Source of the DNA: Cysteiniphilum halobium | GTDB taxonomy: Bacteria > Pseudomonadota > Gammaproteobacteria > Francisellales > Francisellaceae | DNA length: 62,377 nt | Assembly (NCBI RefSeq): GCF_003574425.1 | Contig: NZ_QLIU01000009.1 | Coordinates: 1-62,377 of the forward strand | Direction: 5' to 3' | Part shown: one piece after another, positions 38,443-47,202 of the stretch | Layout: each line of letters starts with the position of its first letter | Numbering within the stretch: the first letter of the stretch is position 1 | Translations under genes and position numbers: made by a program | The notes under the pieces: model-generated | What the model saw: only the letters and a program-made list of their open reading frames with translations | The model's database searches: none | Told to the model about the DNA's origin: nothing

Positions 38443-38913
38443 CTATTTCTCAACATAAGGGTTATCAATACCAAGCTCTGCCAATAAAGCGATTTCTATG
38501 CTCTCCATTTCAAGGGCATCCTTTTCATCGATATGGTCATAGCCAACTAAATGTAGTATGCCATGGATTAGAATGTGGCACCAGTGAGCATCGAGCAATT
38601 TACCTTGCTCTTTTGCTTCTTTTTGTAAAACGTCAGGACAGATAATCAAATCACCTAAAAAATACGCAGTTTCGTCGTCTTTTGGTAACCCAGGAGGCGC
38701 ATCAAAAGGAAAGGAAAGAATGTTAGTTGGCTTATCCTTAGCGCGATAGTTATTGTTATAGTGTTGCATTTCATCAGCACTAACAATTTGAAGACTAATA
38801 ATTGCATGATATTTTTTAAGGAATTTTAAAGTATTTTCGGCCCAAGTTTTCAGTTTATCTTCAGTAGGTAAATAAAGGGCATTAGGGTTGTTAATATCAA
38901 TCTCAAGCATCAT
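38443..38913 (-). CDS. ybeY: rRNA-processing endonuclease YbeY
   Basis: 156 residues. The zinc site HGILHLVGYDH, three histidines in the canonical spacing, is intact. Needed for 16S rRNA 3'-end processing and ribosome quality control in E. coli. Sits seven bases after phoH and six before corC. A second in-frame ATG three bases in makes the exact start uncertain by one codon. Confidence 0.93.
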   Translation of the reverse strand: MMLEIDINNPNALYLPTEDKLKTWAENTLKFLKKYHAIISLQIVSADEMQHYNNNYRAKDKPTNILSFPFDAPPGLPKDDETAYFLGDLIICPDVLQKEAKEQGKLLDAHWCHILIHGILHLVGYDHIDEKDALEMESIEIALLAELGIDNPYVEK

Positions 38914-38919
38914 ATTAAT

Positions 38920-39900
38920 TTAATAATCTTGACTATGATGTTGTTCATAGACGTCATAGGCGGCTACAACGCGTTGGACAATTGGATGGCGTACCACATC
39001 AATCGTTTCAAAGAACGTCATACTAATTCCGTCAACACCAGCAAGCACTTCAATTGCATGACGAAGCCCAGGAGTCACACCTTTAGGTAAGTCAACTTGG
39101 GTGATATCACCCGTAACAATAGCTGTTGAGTTAAAACCAATCCGTGTTAAGAACATTTTCATCTGCTCTTTGGTGGTATTTTGACTTTCATCAAGAATGA
39201 TAAAAGAATCATTAATCGTGCGCCCACGCATATAGGCTAGAGGAGCGATCTCAATAATTTGTTTCTCGATTAATTTGCTGACATGCTCAACACCCATCAA
39301 ATCATATAAGGCGTCGTACATAGGTCGTAAATAAGGATCAACTTTTTGTGCTAAATCCCCTGGCAAGAAGCCTAGCTTCTCACCAGCCTCAACCGCAGGG
39401 CGTACAAGTACCAAGCGTTTAACAAGGCCTTTCTCAAAAGCGGCAACAGCACACGCCATCGCCAAATACGTTTTGCCGGTACCAGCGGGGCCTATACCAA
39501 AGTTAATATCATTCTCTTGAATACGCTTTAAATAGCGCTCTTGATTAATAGTGCGTGGATTAATAGGGCGTGAGCCAATCATGACCTGAAACTCAGGAAT
39601 AAACTTTTCTTTCTTATCTGTTTGTTCCCTTTTAGCAAGGCTATTTAGGGCGATATTGAGCTCTTTATTGCTAAGTTCAAACTGAGCATCATTGACAAGT
39701 TTTTGATAAAGTTCTTCTAAAAAATCTTGGGCATCTTTAATTGCAGTTTTTGGGCCTACAATACGAAAATTATTGCCACGTTGAATAATCTCAACGGCTA
39801 AGTATTTTTCGATTAAGTGTAAATTTTCATTTAGGTTGCCGCACAACTTAGCAAGCATTTGTGCACTATCTGGTTCAAGGTGAAACTGTATTGATTTCAT
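38920..39900 (-). CDS. ybeZ: PhoH-like ATPase (YbeZ)
   Basis: 326 residues. Walker A GPAGTGKTY, Walker B FIILDESQN, and the PhoH-type GDITQVDLPKG sensor. A small N-terminal domain precedes the ATPase core. Partners functionally with YbeY in known systems. Four bases after miaB in the operon. Confidence 0.93.
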   Translation of the reverse strand: MKSIQFHLEPDSAQMLAKLCGNLNENLHLIEKYLAVEIIQRGNNFRIVGPKTAIKDAQDFLEELYQKLVNDAQFELSNKELNIALNSLAKREQTDKKEKFIPEFQVMIGSRPINPRTINQERYLKRIQENDINFGIGPAGTGKTYLAMACAVAAFEKGLVKRLVLVRPAVEAGEKLGFLPGDLAQKVDPYLRPMYDALYDLMGVEHVSKLIEKQIIEIAPLAYMRGRTINDSFIILDESQNTTKEQMKMFLTRIGFNSTAIVTGDITQVDLPKGVTPGLRHAIEVLAGVDGISMTFFETIDVVRHPIVQRVVAAYDVYEQHHSQDY

Positions 39901-39904
39901 GAAG

Positions 39905-41260
39905 CTAAATTATTTCTCCGCGCAGTGAATGTGGTAAGGCTTCAATAATTTTAACATCAATTAATTGACCAATTAAACTAGAATCACCAGCAAAATTAAC
40001 GATGCGATTATTTTCTGTGCGTCCGGCAAGCACTTTATCATCTTTCTTAGAAATTCCTTCTATCAAAATACGCTGTGTTGAGCCGACCATTTGACGACTA
40101 ATGACCATGGCATTATGATTAAGCTGATCTTGCAGACGCTTTAAGCGCTCTTTTTTAACTTCAATGGGTGTGTCATCGGCTAAGTTGGCGGCAGGAGTTC
40201 CTGGGCGCTTACTATAGATAAAGCTAAAAGATTGGTCAAAGTGTACGTCTTTGACAAGATCCATTAATTTTTCAAAGTCTTCTTCAGTCTCTCCTGGGAA
40301 ACCAACAATAAAATCAGAAGATATAGTGATATCTGGGCGAACTTTTCTTAGTTTACGGATTTTTTGTTTGAACTCCAAAATGGTGTGATTACGCTTCATG
40401 GCTGTTAATATACGATCTGAACCATGTTGTACTGGTAAATGCAAGTGATTTGCCAATTGTGGTACTTCGGCATAGGCATTAATCAAATTATCTGAAAACT
40501 CAACCGGATGAGAGGTGGTAAAGCGAATACGCTCAATGCCGTCAATCGCAGCTATAAAGTGAATAAGTAGCGCCAGATCTGCCGTGTCTCCTGAGGCCAT
40601 TTTGCCAAGATAGTGATTAACGTTTTGACCTAAAAGTGTGATCTCTTTAACGCCTTGCTCGGCTAAGATGGCGCATTCTGCTAATACATCTTCAAATGGT
40701 CGATTAACCTCAGGCCCTCGCGTATACGGCACGACACAATAAGAGCAGTATTTATCACAACCTTCCATAATCGAAACAAATGCCTTAGCACCTTCAGCTT
40801 TAGGTGCCGGGAGGTGATCAAATTTCTCTACTTCAGGAAAGGAGATATCAACTTGGGAGATTTCAGTTTTTTGTTTTTGTTTAATTAAATCAGGTAAACG
40901 GTGAATAGTTTGTGGACCAAAAACAATATCAACGAAAGGGGCGCGTTTAATGATGTTTTCACCCTCTTGTGAAGCAACACATCCACCAACACCGATGACA
41001 AGTTCAGGATTTTTATTTTTAAGATTTTTCCAGCGTCCTAATTCATGAAATACTTTCTCTTGAGCTTTTTCACGAATGGAGCAGGTATTGATAAGAATAA
41101 TATCTGCCTCGGTATAATCTTCAGTTTTGCTGGTATTAAAATGCGCGCCTAAAACTTCATTCATGCGTGATGAATCGTATTCATTCATCTGGCAGCCAAG
41201 TGTTTTGATATATACTTTTTTATGTTGCTTTAAGGGCTTTTCAATCACGCTGTCTGTCAT
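39905..41260 (-). CDS. miaB: tRNA-2-methylthio-N6-isopentenyladenosine synthase MiaB
   Basis: Radical-SAM methylthiotransferase for adenosine-37 of tRNA. 451 residues: N-terminal UPF0004 domain with three cluster cysteines (GCQMNE, NTCSIRE, GGCVASQ), radical-SAM CDKYCSYC, and a C-terminal TRAM domain. First gene of the row miaB-ybeZ-ybeY-corC-lnt-glnE, a common gammaproteobacterial arrangement apart from glnE. Confidence 0.95.
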   Translation of the reverse strand: MTDSVIEKPLKQHKKVYIKTLGCQMNEYDSSRMNEVLGAHFNTSKTEDYTEADIILINTCSIREKAQEKVFHELGRWKNLKNKNPELVIGVGGCVASQEGENIIKRAPFVDIVFGPQTIHRLPDLIKQKQKTEISQVDISFPEVEKFDHLPAPKAEGAKAFVSIMEGCDKYCSYCVVPYTRGPEVNRPFEDVLAECAILAEQGVKEITLLGQNVNHYLGKMASGDTADLALLIHFIAAIDGIERIRFTTSHPVEFSDNLINAYAEVPQLANHLHLPVQHGSDRILTAMKRNHTILEFKQKIRKLRKVRPDITISSDFIVGFPGETEEDFEKLMDLVKDVHFDQSFSFIYSKRPGTPAANLADDTPIEVKKERLKRLQDQLNHNAMVISRQMVGSTQRILIEGISKKDDKVLAGRTENNRIVNFAGDSSLIGQLIDVKIIEALPHSLRGEII

Positions 41261-41442
41261 TTTTATTCACCTGATTTTATTTATTGTATGATTTGCATTT
41301 ATTGCCAAGCGTATTTGATTTGAAATAGATTGTTTATTAGCCTGACAAAAAGTCAAAATAGGGTAGCGGTTTTTGTGTGAAAATGCTAGTGAAATCTCAA
41401 AGTCTATACAAAATGCGTAATGAGAAAGTAATTGAAAAATAT

Positions 41443-41463
41443 AGGGGCGTATGGTGTACGCCC
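41443..41463 (-). terminator. GGGCGTA hairpin 2, after the fipB-like gene
   Basis: GGGCGTA (41445-41451) pairs with TACGCCC (41457-41463), five-base loop. On the minus strand it lies eight bases after the lipoprotein stop and is followed by an ATATTTTTC tail, as in an intrinsic terminator. Confidence 0.65.
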
Positions 41464-41470
41464 AATAGAG

Positions 41471-42460
41471 TTATTTGCCTTGTGCTTTATTAATTGCTGC
41501 TTGAATAACATCTTGCTGTGCAAAACCAGGAATAACGGTTGTGTTGGCTGTTGTTGCTCCTGATAGAGGCATAACGATAATTGCTGGTGTGCCTTTAATA
41601 CCTAGTTTATCAAAACCAAGCTTCATATCAGCAGCAATATTGTCAGTCACTTTTTTCTCTTTGATTAAGCTTTCAGCTTTGGCAACATCAATACCTACTT
41701 TTTTCGCCATATCATTAACATCTTTAACCGTTAATTTTCCTTCATCAATGCCACTTGCAAAGACGGCATTGTGATATTTCAAATAACCTTCAGCACCATT
41801 TAGCATATAGGCGGCAATACCCATTTCAGCGGCATATTGCGATGCCTCCCAGCGTTGACCAAAGATTGGAAATTCTTTGAAGATGTATTTTACATTTGGA
41901 TTAGCATCCATCACTTTTTCCATAATAGGGGCGACTTTATGGCAGAATACACATTGATAATCAAAGAATTCAATCACAGCAACTTTAGCATCTTTTGGTC
42001 CGATTGTTGGCGTTTGCTCATTAGAAAGTAGCGCTTTGACATTGTCTAAAACAGAAGTTACTTGTTTTTTCTCTTGTGCTGCCATTAGATTTTTTTGGAA
42101 TGTTTGCATAATCGTTTGCATTTGCTCTGGCGAGAACTTACTTTGCTTGTTTGCAATACCTGCTTTAAATCCAGCTAAAACTTGAGCGTTATCTAAAGTT
42201 GCATCTTGTGCTTTTAACTGTGCGCTTACATTGCCTGCTACTCTATAGCCTAATGTATAGCTTACGTTATTGATAAGTGTCGCTCCACTTTGCTGAGTGT
42301 CGGCAGTTGTTTCAGCTGTTGGCTTTGTTGCAACTGTTTTTGTGACTTCTGGCGTTGCTTTTGCTGAGTCTTTTGAGTCTGATTGAGAACAACCAGCTAA
42401 AACAGTAGCAAAAAGAGTAGCGCTAAGCGTGCTTACGATAATTTTTTTTGACATACCCAT
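41471..42460 (-). CDS. fipB: FipB-like lipoprotein: FKBP_N plus DsbA-like thiol-disulphide domain
   Basis: 329 residues. Lipoprotein signal with lipobox LAGC (Cys24). Residues about 62-135 form an FKBP-type N-terminal dimerisation domain (NNVSYTLGYRVAGNVSAQL). Residues about 150-325 are DsbA-like, with the redox pair Cys170-Val-Phe-Cys173 and a GTPAI cis-proline loop. This domain order is that of Francisella FipB, an outer-membrane-linked disulphide enzyme needed for virulence there. CVFC is an unusual inter-cysteine pair. The start has GGAG 11 bases upstream. Preceded by a separate fipA-like gene and a terminator. Confidence 0.88.
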   Translation of the reverse strand: MGMSKKIIVSTLSATLFATVLAGCSQSDSKDSAKATPEVTKTVATKPTAETTADTQQSGATLINNVSYTLGYRVAGNVSAQLKAQDATLDNAQVLAGFKAGIANKQSKFSPEQMQTIMQTFQKNLMAAQEKKQVTSVLDNVKALLSNEQTPTIGPKDAKVAVIEFFDYQCVFCHKVAPIMEKVMDANPNVKYIFKEFPIFGQRWEASQYAAEMGIAAYMLNGAEGYLKYHNAVFASGIDEGKLTVKDVNDMAKKVGIDVAKAESLIKEKKVTDNIAADMKLGFDKLGIKGTPAIIVMPLSGATTANTTVIPGFAQQDVIQAAINKAQGK

Positions 42461-42568
42461 TGTAAATAAAGCTCCATGTTTTTCAGTTAATAAAATAATA
42501 TTTTCGAACTATAGCAAAGTTGTTTCTAAAAAGAAAAAGGTTCATGCTCAAATAGTAAATTTTTTTCA

Positions 42569-42593
42569 CAAAAAAGCCCCAATAACGGGGCTT
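42569..42593 (-). terminator. Intrinsic terminator after the fipA-like gene
   Basis: On the minus strand AAGCCCC (42593-42587) pairs with GGGGCTT (42580-42574), six-base loop, followed directly by a run of T. It sits 40 bases after the fipA-like stop and over 100 bases before fipB, so the two are likely separate transcripts. Confidence 0.88.
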
Positions 42594-42635
42594 GTGTCTA
42601 TTAATAATGGTTTTGTATACTGATCACGGGTGATC

Positions 42636-43121
42636 TTAGTTTGCAGCAGCGCTTGTTGCATCAACTGCCTTTTTAGCACTATCAGCAGATGTTTTTGCTG
42701 TGTCAGAAGCAGTTGTTGTAGCTTGTGCTTTTGCTGCATCAATTTTGGCTTTAGCTTTAGCAGCTTCGGCTTCTGCTGCCTCTTCGTGTGCTTTCATTTT
42801 GGCTTCCATTTCTTTTTGGAAAGCTTGCATTGATTGCTCCATTTGCTCTTGGCTTAACTTAGGTTTGCTACCTTCAATACCAGCAACAAAGCCTTGTTGA
42901 AGGTCATCAGTATTTAGACTGACATTTTGCTGCTTTAATTGTTCTGTCATGTTTTTACCAATCGAATAACCAATTGTGTAGCTTGCATCCGCGGTGTTGT
43001 TTTTGGTTGTTGCCGCTGCTTTTGCCGGTTCAGCTTTGGTTGGCGTGGCATTAGCAAAAGCGCCAGAAACTAATACGCTGCCGGCTAAAAGTGAAAATGC
43101 AATAGTGGTTAATTTCTTCAT
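42636..43121 (-). CDS. fipA: FipA-like periplasmic FKBP_N-domain protein
   Basis: 161 residues. Signal peptide (about 1-24, GAFANA), an Ala/Lys/Thr-rich spacer, one FKBP N-terminal domain (about 46-115; ASYTIGYSIGKNM and QQGFVAGIEG) and an Ala/Glu/Lys-rich helical tail rich in AK-AEA patterns. No isomerase domain. In Francisella FipA assists FipB. Here the signal peptide has no lipobox. The long low-complexity tail is a difference worth noting. Function inferred from neighbour and domain. Confidence 0.8.
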   Translation of the reverse strand: MKKLTTIAFSLLAGSVLVSGAFANATPTKAEPAKAAATTKNNTADASYTIGYSIGKNMTEQLKQQNVSLNTDDLQQGFVAGIEGSKPKLSQEQMEQSMQAFQKEMEAKMKAHEEAAEAEAAKAKAKIDAAKAQATTTASDTAKTSADSAKKAVDATSAAAN

Positions 43122-43295
43122 ATTTGCTCCATTTTAATGATTAATGTGTTAAATCGAACTTCACTAGCTTAAACAGCACCTTAGCAAAGAACAAGCGTTT
43201 TACAGTGAAAAGCATTAAAAAGATCAAAAAACAATGACATTTAATATACAATTGCTAAACTATCGCTCATTTAAAATTATGCTTATCGTAACCTA

Positions 43296-44642
43296 ATGCC
43301 AAGACGAATTAAGAAAAACTGTCCTAGTGGTGTATTTAATACAACCATTTCTAGCCTATCACATGAGGGACGAGGAATTGCTAAAATCAATGGTAAAACA
43401 ACTTTTATTCCATTTGCTTTAGAAGATGAAGAAGTAGCATTTGAATATACTTTATCTAAATCAAATTACGATGAAGCGAAATTGGTGCGCGTACTTACGC
43501 CAAGTACTAAACGTGTCTTTCCACCGTGCACGTATTTTGAGATTTGCGGCGGCTGTTCTTTCCAACATGTGGCGCCTGATGCACAGATTGCCTTTAAAGA
43601 AGAAACTTTGCTTAATCATTTCAAGCATTTCGGACGAGGGCTTCAACCACTTACGCGTATTGCTCCTTTGCGATCAAACTCACATGAGGGGTATCGGACA
43701 AAAGCGCGTCTTGGTGTGCGCTATGTACATAAGAAAGGTAAAGTTTTGGTGGGATTTAGAGAACGAGATGGACGCTTTCTTGCCGATATTGATCACTGTA
43801 AAATATTGCATTCAAGTGTTGGTAAAGATCTAACATTACTGCAGAACCTAGTGTTTAGTCTATCTAACTATAAAGAGATTCCACAAATTGAAGTAGCCGT
43901 TGATGATCAGGTAACAGCGCTGATTATCCGACATTTAAGCCCATTCACTGATGAAGATCTATTGAAATTAACTGATTTTGCGAAGGCATATCATTTTTGG
44001 GTTTACTTACAAGCTAAGGGGCCTGATACGGTAACGCGCCTATATCCAGAAGTAACACAAGAACCACAATCACTATCCTACGATTTGGTAGATTATGGTG
44101 TGCGTATTTATTTTGAGCCAAATGACTTTACACAAGTCAATCACGATATCAATCGCAAGATGTTAAAACAAGCGATTGAATTATTAGAAGTATCAAAAGA
44201 TGATACGGTACTGGACCTTTTTTGTGGTTTGGGTAACTTTAGTTTGCCATTGGCAACGAAAGCGACATTTGTCGTTGGTGTCGAGGGTGATGAAGCGATG
44301 ACCATGCGTGCTATGAGGAATGCTAAGCGTAATAAAATAGATAATGTTGCTTTTTATCCGGTGAATTTATTTGAAGATATCTCAAAACATCAGTGGATTA
44401 TAGAGCATCAATTTAATAAGCTGCTATTGGATCCCCCGCGTGCAGGTGCCGAGATGGTTTGTCAGCAGATTGAAATAATCAATCCTAAGCGTATCGTCTA
44501 TGTATCATGTGATCCAGCGACTTTAGCGCGTGATGCAGGTATTTTGGTCAATGAAAAAGGCTATAAGCTACTTTCAGCTGGCGTGATGGATATGTTTCCA
44601 CATACCACGCATGTCGAATCCATTGCTGTTTTTGAAAAATAA
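43296..44642 (+). CDS. rlmD: 23S rRNA (uracil-1939-C5)-methyltransferase RlmD
   Basis: 448 residues: N-terminal TRAM-like domain, iron-sulphur cysteines in PPCTYFEICGGCSFQHV plus Cys in DHCKILHSS, and a methyltransferase domain with DLFCGLGNFS and the catalytic cysteine in YVSCDPATLARD. Uses S-adenosylmethionine. Stands alone on its strand; the fipA gene is divergent across about 170 bases. Confidence 0.93.
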   Translation: MPRRIKKNCPSGVFNTTISSLSHEGRGIAKINGKTTFIPFALEDEEVAFEYTLSKSNYDEAKLVRVLTPSTKRVFPPCTYFEICGGCSFQHVAPDAQIAFKEETLLNHFKHFGRGLQPLTRIAPLRSNSHEGYRTKARLGVRYVHKKGKVLVGFRERDGRFLADIDHCKILHSSVGKDLTLLQNLVFSLSNYKEIPQIEVAVDDQVTALIIRHLSPFTDEDLLKLTDFAKAYHFWVYLQAKGPDTVTRLYPEVTQEPQSLSYDLVDYGVRIYFEPNDFTQVNHDINRKMLKQAIELLEVSKDDTVLDLFCGLGNFSLPLATKATFVVGVEGDEAMTMRAMRNAKRNKIDNVAFYPVNLFEDISKHQWIIEHQFNKLLLDPPRAGAEMVCQQIEIINPKRIVYVSCDPATLARDAGILVNEKGYKLLSAGVMDMFPHTTHVESIAVFEK

Positions 44643-44652
44643 ATGTGGAGTA

Positions 44653-44669
44653 GCGTATTGCATATGCCC
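44653..44669 (+). repeat. GGGCGTA hairpin 3, after rlmD
   Basis: GCGTA (44653-44657) pairs with TATGC (44663-44667) with one G-T pair and a five-base loop, 11 bases after the rlmD stop. Its core GCGTATTGCATA matches hairpin 1 almost exactly. No strong T tail follows, so termination is uncertain. Confidence 0.45.
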
Positions 44670-44739
44670 AAAAACAGGCAAAACCAAATTTTAAAAACTT
44701 AATTTTATAAAGAATGAAAAAATAAAAGAAGGTGAGATT

Positions 44740-45687
44740 GTGGAGATTGAATCATTAGTCAATCAGTTGTTAAGTGATGAAACAAACGAAGATGAGCAAT
44801 ATCAAATTATTCAGAAAATAGATAGTGAGTTATATGAAGAGCAAACGCTTTTTGCATTAGCAAAAACCTTTTTGAATTATAGCATTAAGGTGGAAAATCC
44901 TTTTGCTCAAACAATAGATATTGTGGGTACTGGTGGAGATGGCTGCAGAACCTTAAATTATTCAACGCTCAGTGCATTAATGATACATGTCTTAGATGCC
45001 AAAGTTGCCAAGCATGGTAATCGTTCATCAACATCAAAATGTGGTAGTTTTGATTTTCTACAACAGCTTAATGTTGATATTCCAGATAGCCCAGAGGCTG
45101 CTTTAAACTTACTAAAAGAGCAGGGGATAGTGTTTTTATTTGCGCCATTTTTCCATCCGATTTTTGCCAAAGTGATTAATGTGCGCCAGCGCTTTGCCAA
45201 AGAGGGTAAACGCACCTTTTTTAATGTGCTGGGTCCTTTATTGAATCCTATGCAAGTCAAAAGAATCGTTGCCGGTGTTTATGATGAGCGTTTACTTAAG
45301 CCTTATCTTTATGCACTGAAAAATCTAGGTGTTACGCATGCTTATATTGTTTATGGTGATGGCATGGATGAGTTTTCGGTTTGTGGTGCAAATAAAGTCA
45401 TTCAGCTACATTATGAAGAAGTGACTGAGTTTAGTTTACACCCAGAGCAACTTGGGTTTGTGCGTGGCAAGTTAGATTACTTAGAGGCAGGTGATTTGTA
45501 TCAGAATATTGCAGAGTCAAAAGCATTATTAAATAATGAAATGTTAGGGGCTAAACAGGATACATTAATCTTAAATGCAGCTGCTGCGATGCATGTTGCC
45601 AGTGGTTTTGGTGATACATTATCATCACAGGTTAATCTAATCAAGGAGGCTTTGTCGCAAGGAAGATTTGCACATTTAATTCCCTAG
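44740..45687 (+). CDS. trpD: Anthranilate phosphoribosyltransferase family (TrpD)
   Basis: 315 residues, slightly short of the usual 340. Substrate motifs GTGGDGCRT, KHGNRSSTSKCGSFD, NVLGPLLNP and the acidic YGDGMDEFS are present. The start is GTG 44740 with an AGAAGGTGAG site. No other tryptophan gene is in the window, so this is an isolated trpD or a TrpD-like (YbiB-type) paralogue. The SxFDFLQQ and YGDGMDE variants (usually SADVLE and HGxDGLDE) leave both options open. Confidence 0.8.
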   Translation: MEIESLVNQLLSDETNEDEQYQIIQKIDSELYEEQTLFALAKTFLNYSIKVENPFAQTIDIVGTGGDGCRTLNYSTLSALMIHVLDAKVAKHGNRSSTSKCGSFDFLQQLNVDIPDSPEAALNLLKEQGIVFLFAPFFHPIFAKVINVRQRFAKEGKRTFFNVLGPLLNPMQVKRIVAGVYDERLLKPYLYALKNLGVTHAYIVYGDGMDEFSVCGANKVIQLHYEEVTEFSLHPEQLGFVRGKLDYLEAGDLYQNIAESKALLNNEMLGAKQDTLILNAAAAMHVASGFGDTLSSQVNLIKEALSQGRFAHLIP

Positions 45688-45876
45688 TCAATAGGATAAC
45701 TAAAGAGCTAGGGTGGGAATCAATAATAATAGTATTGTGTCAACAACTTCTAAAATATATGCCACTACTAGCTTAGGCTAAGGGTGTCTAGCAATACAAT
45801 ACCATTCTTGGTCATTATGCAAGTGAGCAATATGGCCATTCCAGTCTATAGGTTATTACAGAGTAAAAAGAGATCA

Positions 45877-46014
45877 CCCTGCAGTATATATAATGATGAG
45901 AAGGGGGGAGTATACTGCAGGGCAATTTCACGGTCTCAAGGTTTCGATCATAGAGCACACTGAAAGAGAAGGGAGAGAGAAAAAAGTCTGCTCTGTGATC
46001 GTGATCCCCTTGAG
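45877..46014 (-). ncRNA. Candidate small RNA: two stable hairpins with matching C/U-rich loops
   Basis: Hairpin 1 has a perfect 12-bp stem (45877-45888 with 45911-45922) and a 22-base loop. Hairpin 2 has a 13-bp stem with one G-T pair (45945-45957 with 45989-46001) and a further 7-bp stem (45935-45941 with 46008-46014), loop about 31 bases. Both loops contain the same plus-strand core GAGAAGGG, so a minus-strand RNA would show CCCTTCTC in each. An extended -10-like TGTGATACT lies at 46020-46028 (minus), and a TCTCTTTTT run follows hairpin 1, so promoter and terminator fit a minus-strand transcript of about 150 bases. The rest of 45688-46183 has no gene. Prediction only. Confidence 0.5.
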
Positions 46015-46183
46015 TGACTCCAGTATCACAAGCCAACATTAAGATAATCTTAAGATATGCAAATAATTTTTAAAAAATATATTCTTTGCAAAAATGACGT
46101 AAAGAAGCGTGATCTATGTTTGCTTTCTAGCAAGGGCTTTGCTAAAAGATTAGTTACTGACTCTAAAAAACATGCGATAAATC

Positions 46184-46678
46184 ATGCAAACGATTAAAAA
46201 GTATCTTATGATTCCGTTTTTTGTTTTGTTAGTTTTAGACTTAAGTGCTGCAGACACTACGGGTAAAACAAATGATCAAGTTAAGGTAGGCGATAGTCCA
46301 GTAACACAAAGTTGCTCAGCAAAAACCAGTGATTGCAATTTTGGTAACAATTGGGAGCTGTTTAAACAAAATGTATCAAATGCAGCTAGCTCAGGCGCAC
46401 AAGTAGCTAAAGATGCTGCCAATAAGGCAGGCGATTATGCCCAACAAGGTTGGGATAAAACGAAATCGACTACAAAAGAGGGTTGGCAGAACACCAAAGA
46501 TGCAAGCAATGAGGCTTGGGAAAAAACCAAAAAAGTGGCTGCTGAAGGTTGGCAAAATACCAAGGAAGCTGCACAAAAAGGTGCTGAAAAAGTAGACAGA
46601 TACTTTAATGCAAATAAAGGTGATAAAAATCAAGCACAAGAGCCAAAGAATTCAAAAAATCAAGTACAGTCACAATAA
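46184..46678 (+). CDS. Exported LEA-like repeat protein
   Basis: 164 residues: signal peptide (about 1-23), a linker with two cysteines, then (about 60-140) amphipathic 11-residue-type repeats such as GWDKTKSTTKEGWQNTK, EAWEKTKKVAAEGWQNTKE and AAQKGAEKV, rich in Ala, Lys, Gly and Thr, and a polar Asn/Gln tail. The pattern resembles late-embryogenesis-abundant or apolipoprotein-like helices, linked to drying or membrane protection in other organisms. It lies just before hpf, a stationary-phase gene, separated by about 120 bases. No strong ribosome-binding site. Function inferred. Confidence 0.6.
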   Translation: MQTIKKYLMIPFFVLLVLDLSAADTTGKTNDQVKVGDSPVTQSCSAKTSDCNFGNNWELFKQNVSNAASSGAQVAKDAANKAGDYAQQGWDKTKSTTKEGWQNTKDASNEAWEKTKKVAAEGWQNTKEAAQKGAEKVDRYFNANKGDKNQAQEPKNSKNQVQSQ

Positions 46679-46802
46679 AATAATTGATAAAATTATGCTG
46701 AACTTGCTGGTAATTCATGCGTGTAGGCGCTATCTTTTAATTATTCAAAGTTGACTTACAAACCACCACGACACTCGTGGCTATACAATGGAGGACTGCA
46801 CT

Positions 46803-47159
46803 ATGCAAATTCAAATTACAGGTCGTCATTTAGAAGTTACCCTTGCATTAAAACAATATGTGGAAGAAAAGTTAAGTAAACTTGATAACCATTTTGATCA
46901 TATTATTGCTGCACGCGTTATTTTGTCAGTGGAGAAAGGAAAGCAAATGGCTGAAGCTGTGATTAACGTGCCAGGGACTGAGTTTGTAGCTAAGTCGGAC
47001 TCACAAGATATGTATGCAACCATTGATATGTTACAAGATAAATTAGATGCTCAAGTAAGAAAACATAAGCAAAAATTAAAAGATCACCGTGCTGAGCGTC
47101 CTGAAGCTGAAGCCTTGATGGAAGATGATGAAGTAGTGGATATTGATGAGGAACATTGA
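46803..47159 (+). CDS. hpf: Ribosome hibernation promoting factor (HPF/RaiA)
   Basis: About 119 residues. MQIQITGRHLEVTLALKQYVEEKLSKLDNHFDHI is the family start. It binds the small ribosomal subunit in stationary phase. ATG 46803 follows a GGAGG site; an ATG at 46788 overlaps that site and is rejected. The C-terminal acidic tail (EDDEVVDIDEEH) is longer than in E. coli HPF. First gene of the PTS regulatory row, where rpoN would normally precede it. Confidence 0.92.
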   Translation: MQIQITGRHLEVTLALKQYVEEKLSKLDNHFDHIIAARVILSVEKGKQMAEAVINVPGTEFVAKSDSQDMYATIDMLQDKLDAQVRKHKQKLKDHRAERPEAEALMEDDEVVDIDEEH

Positions 47160-47202
47160 TAGAATAACACACCATCTCGTTGAGTAATTAACCATAATCC
47201 TT

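Noticed and set aside
42630-42900. Cys/Ser- and Ala-rich ORFs on the plus strand
   Set aside because: They mirror the Ala/Lys-rich tail of the fipA-like gene on the opposite strand.
45815-46039. Minus-strand 74-codon ORF across the two hairpins
   Set aside because: No ribosome-binding site, unlikely composition, and the DNA is better explained by the two stems.
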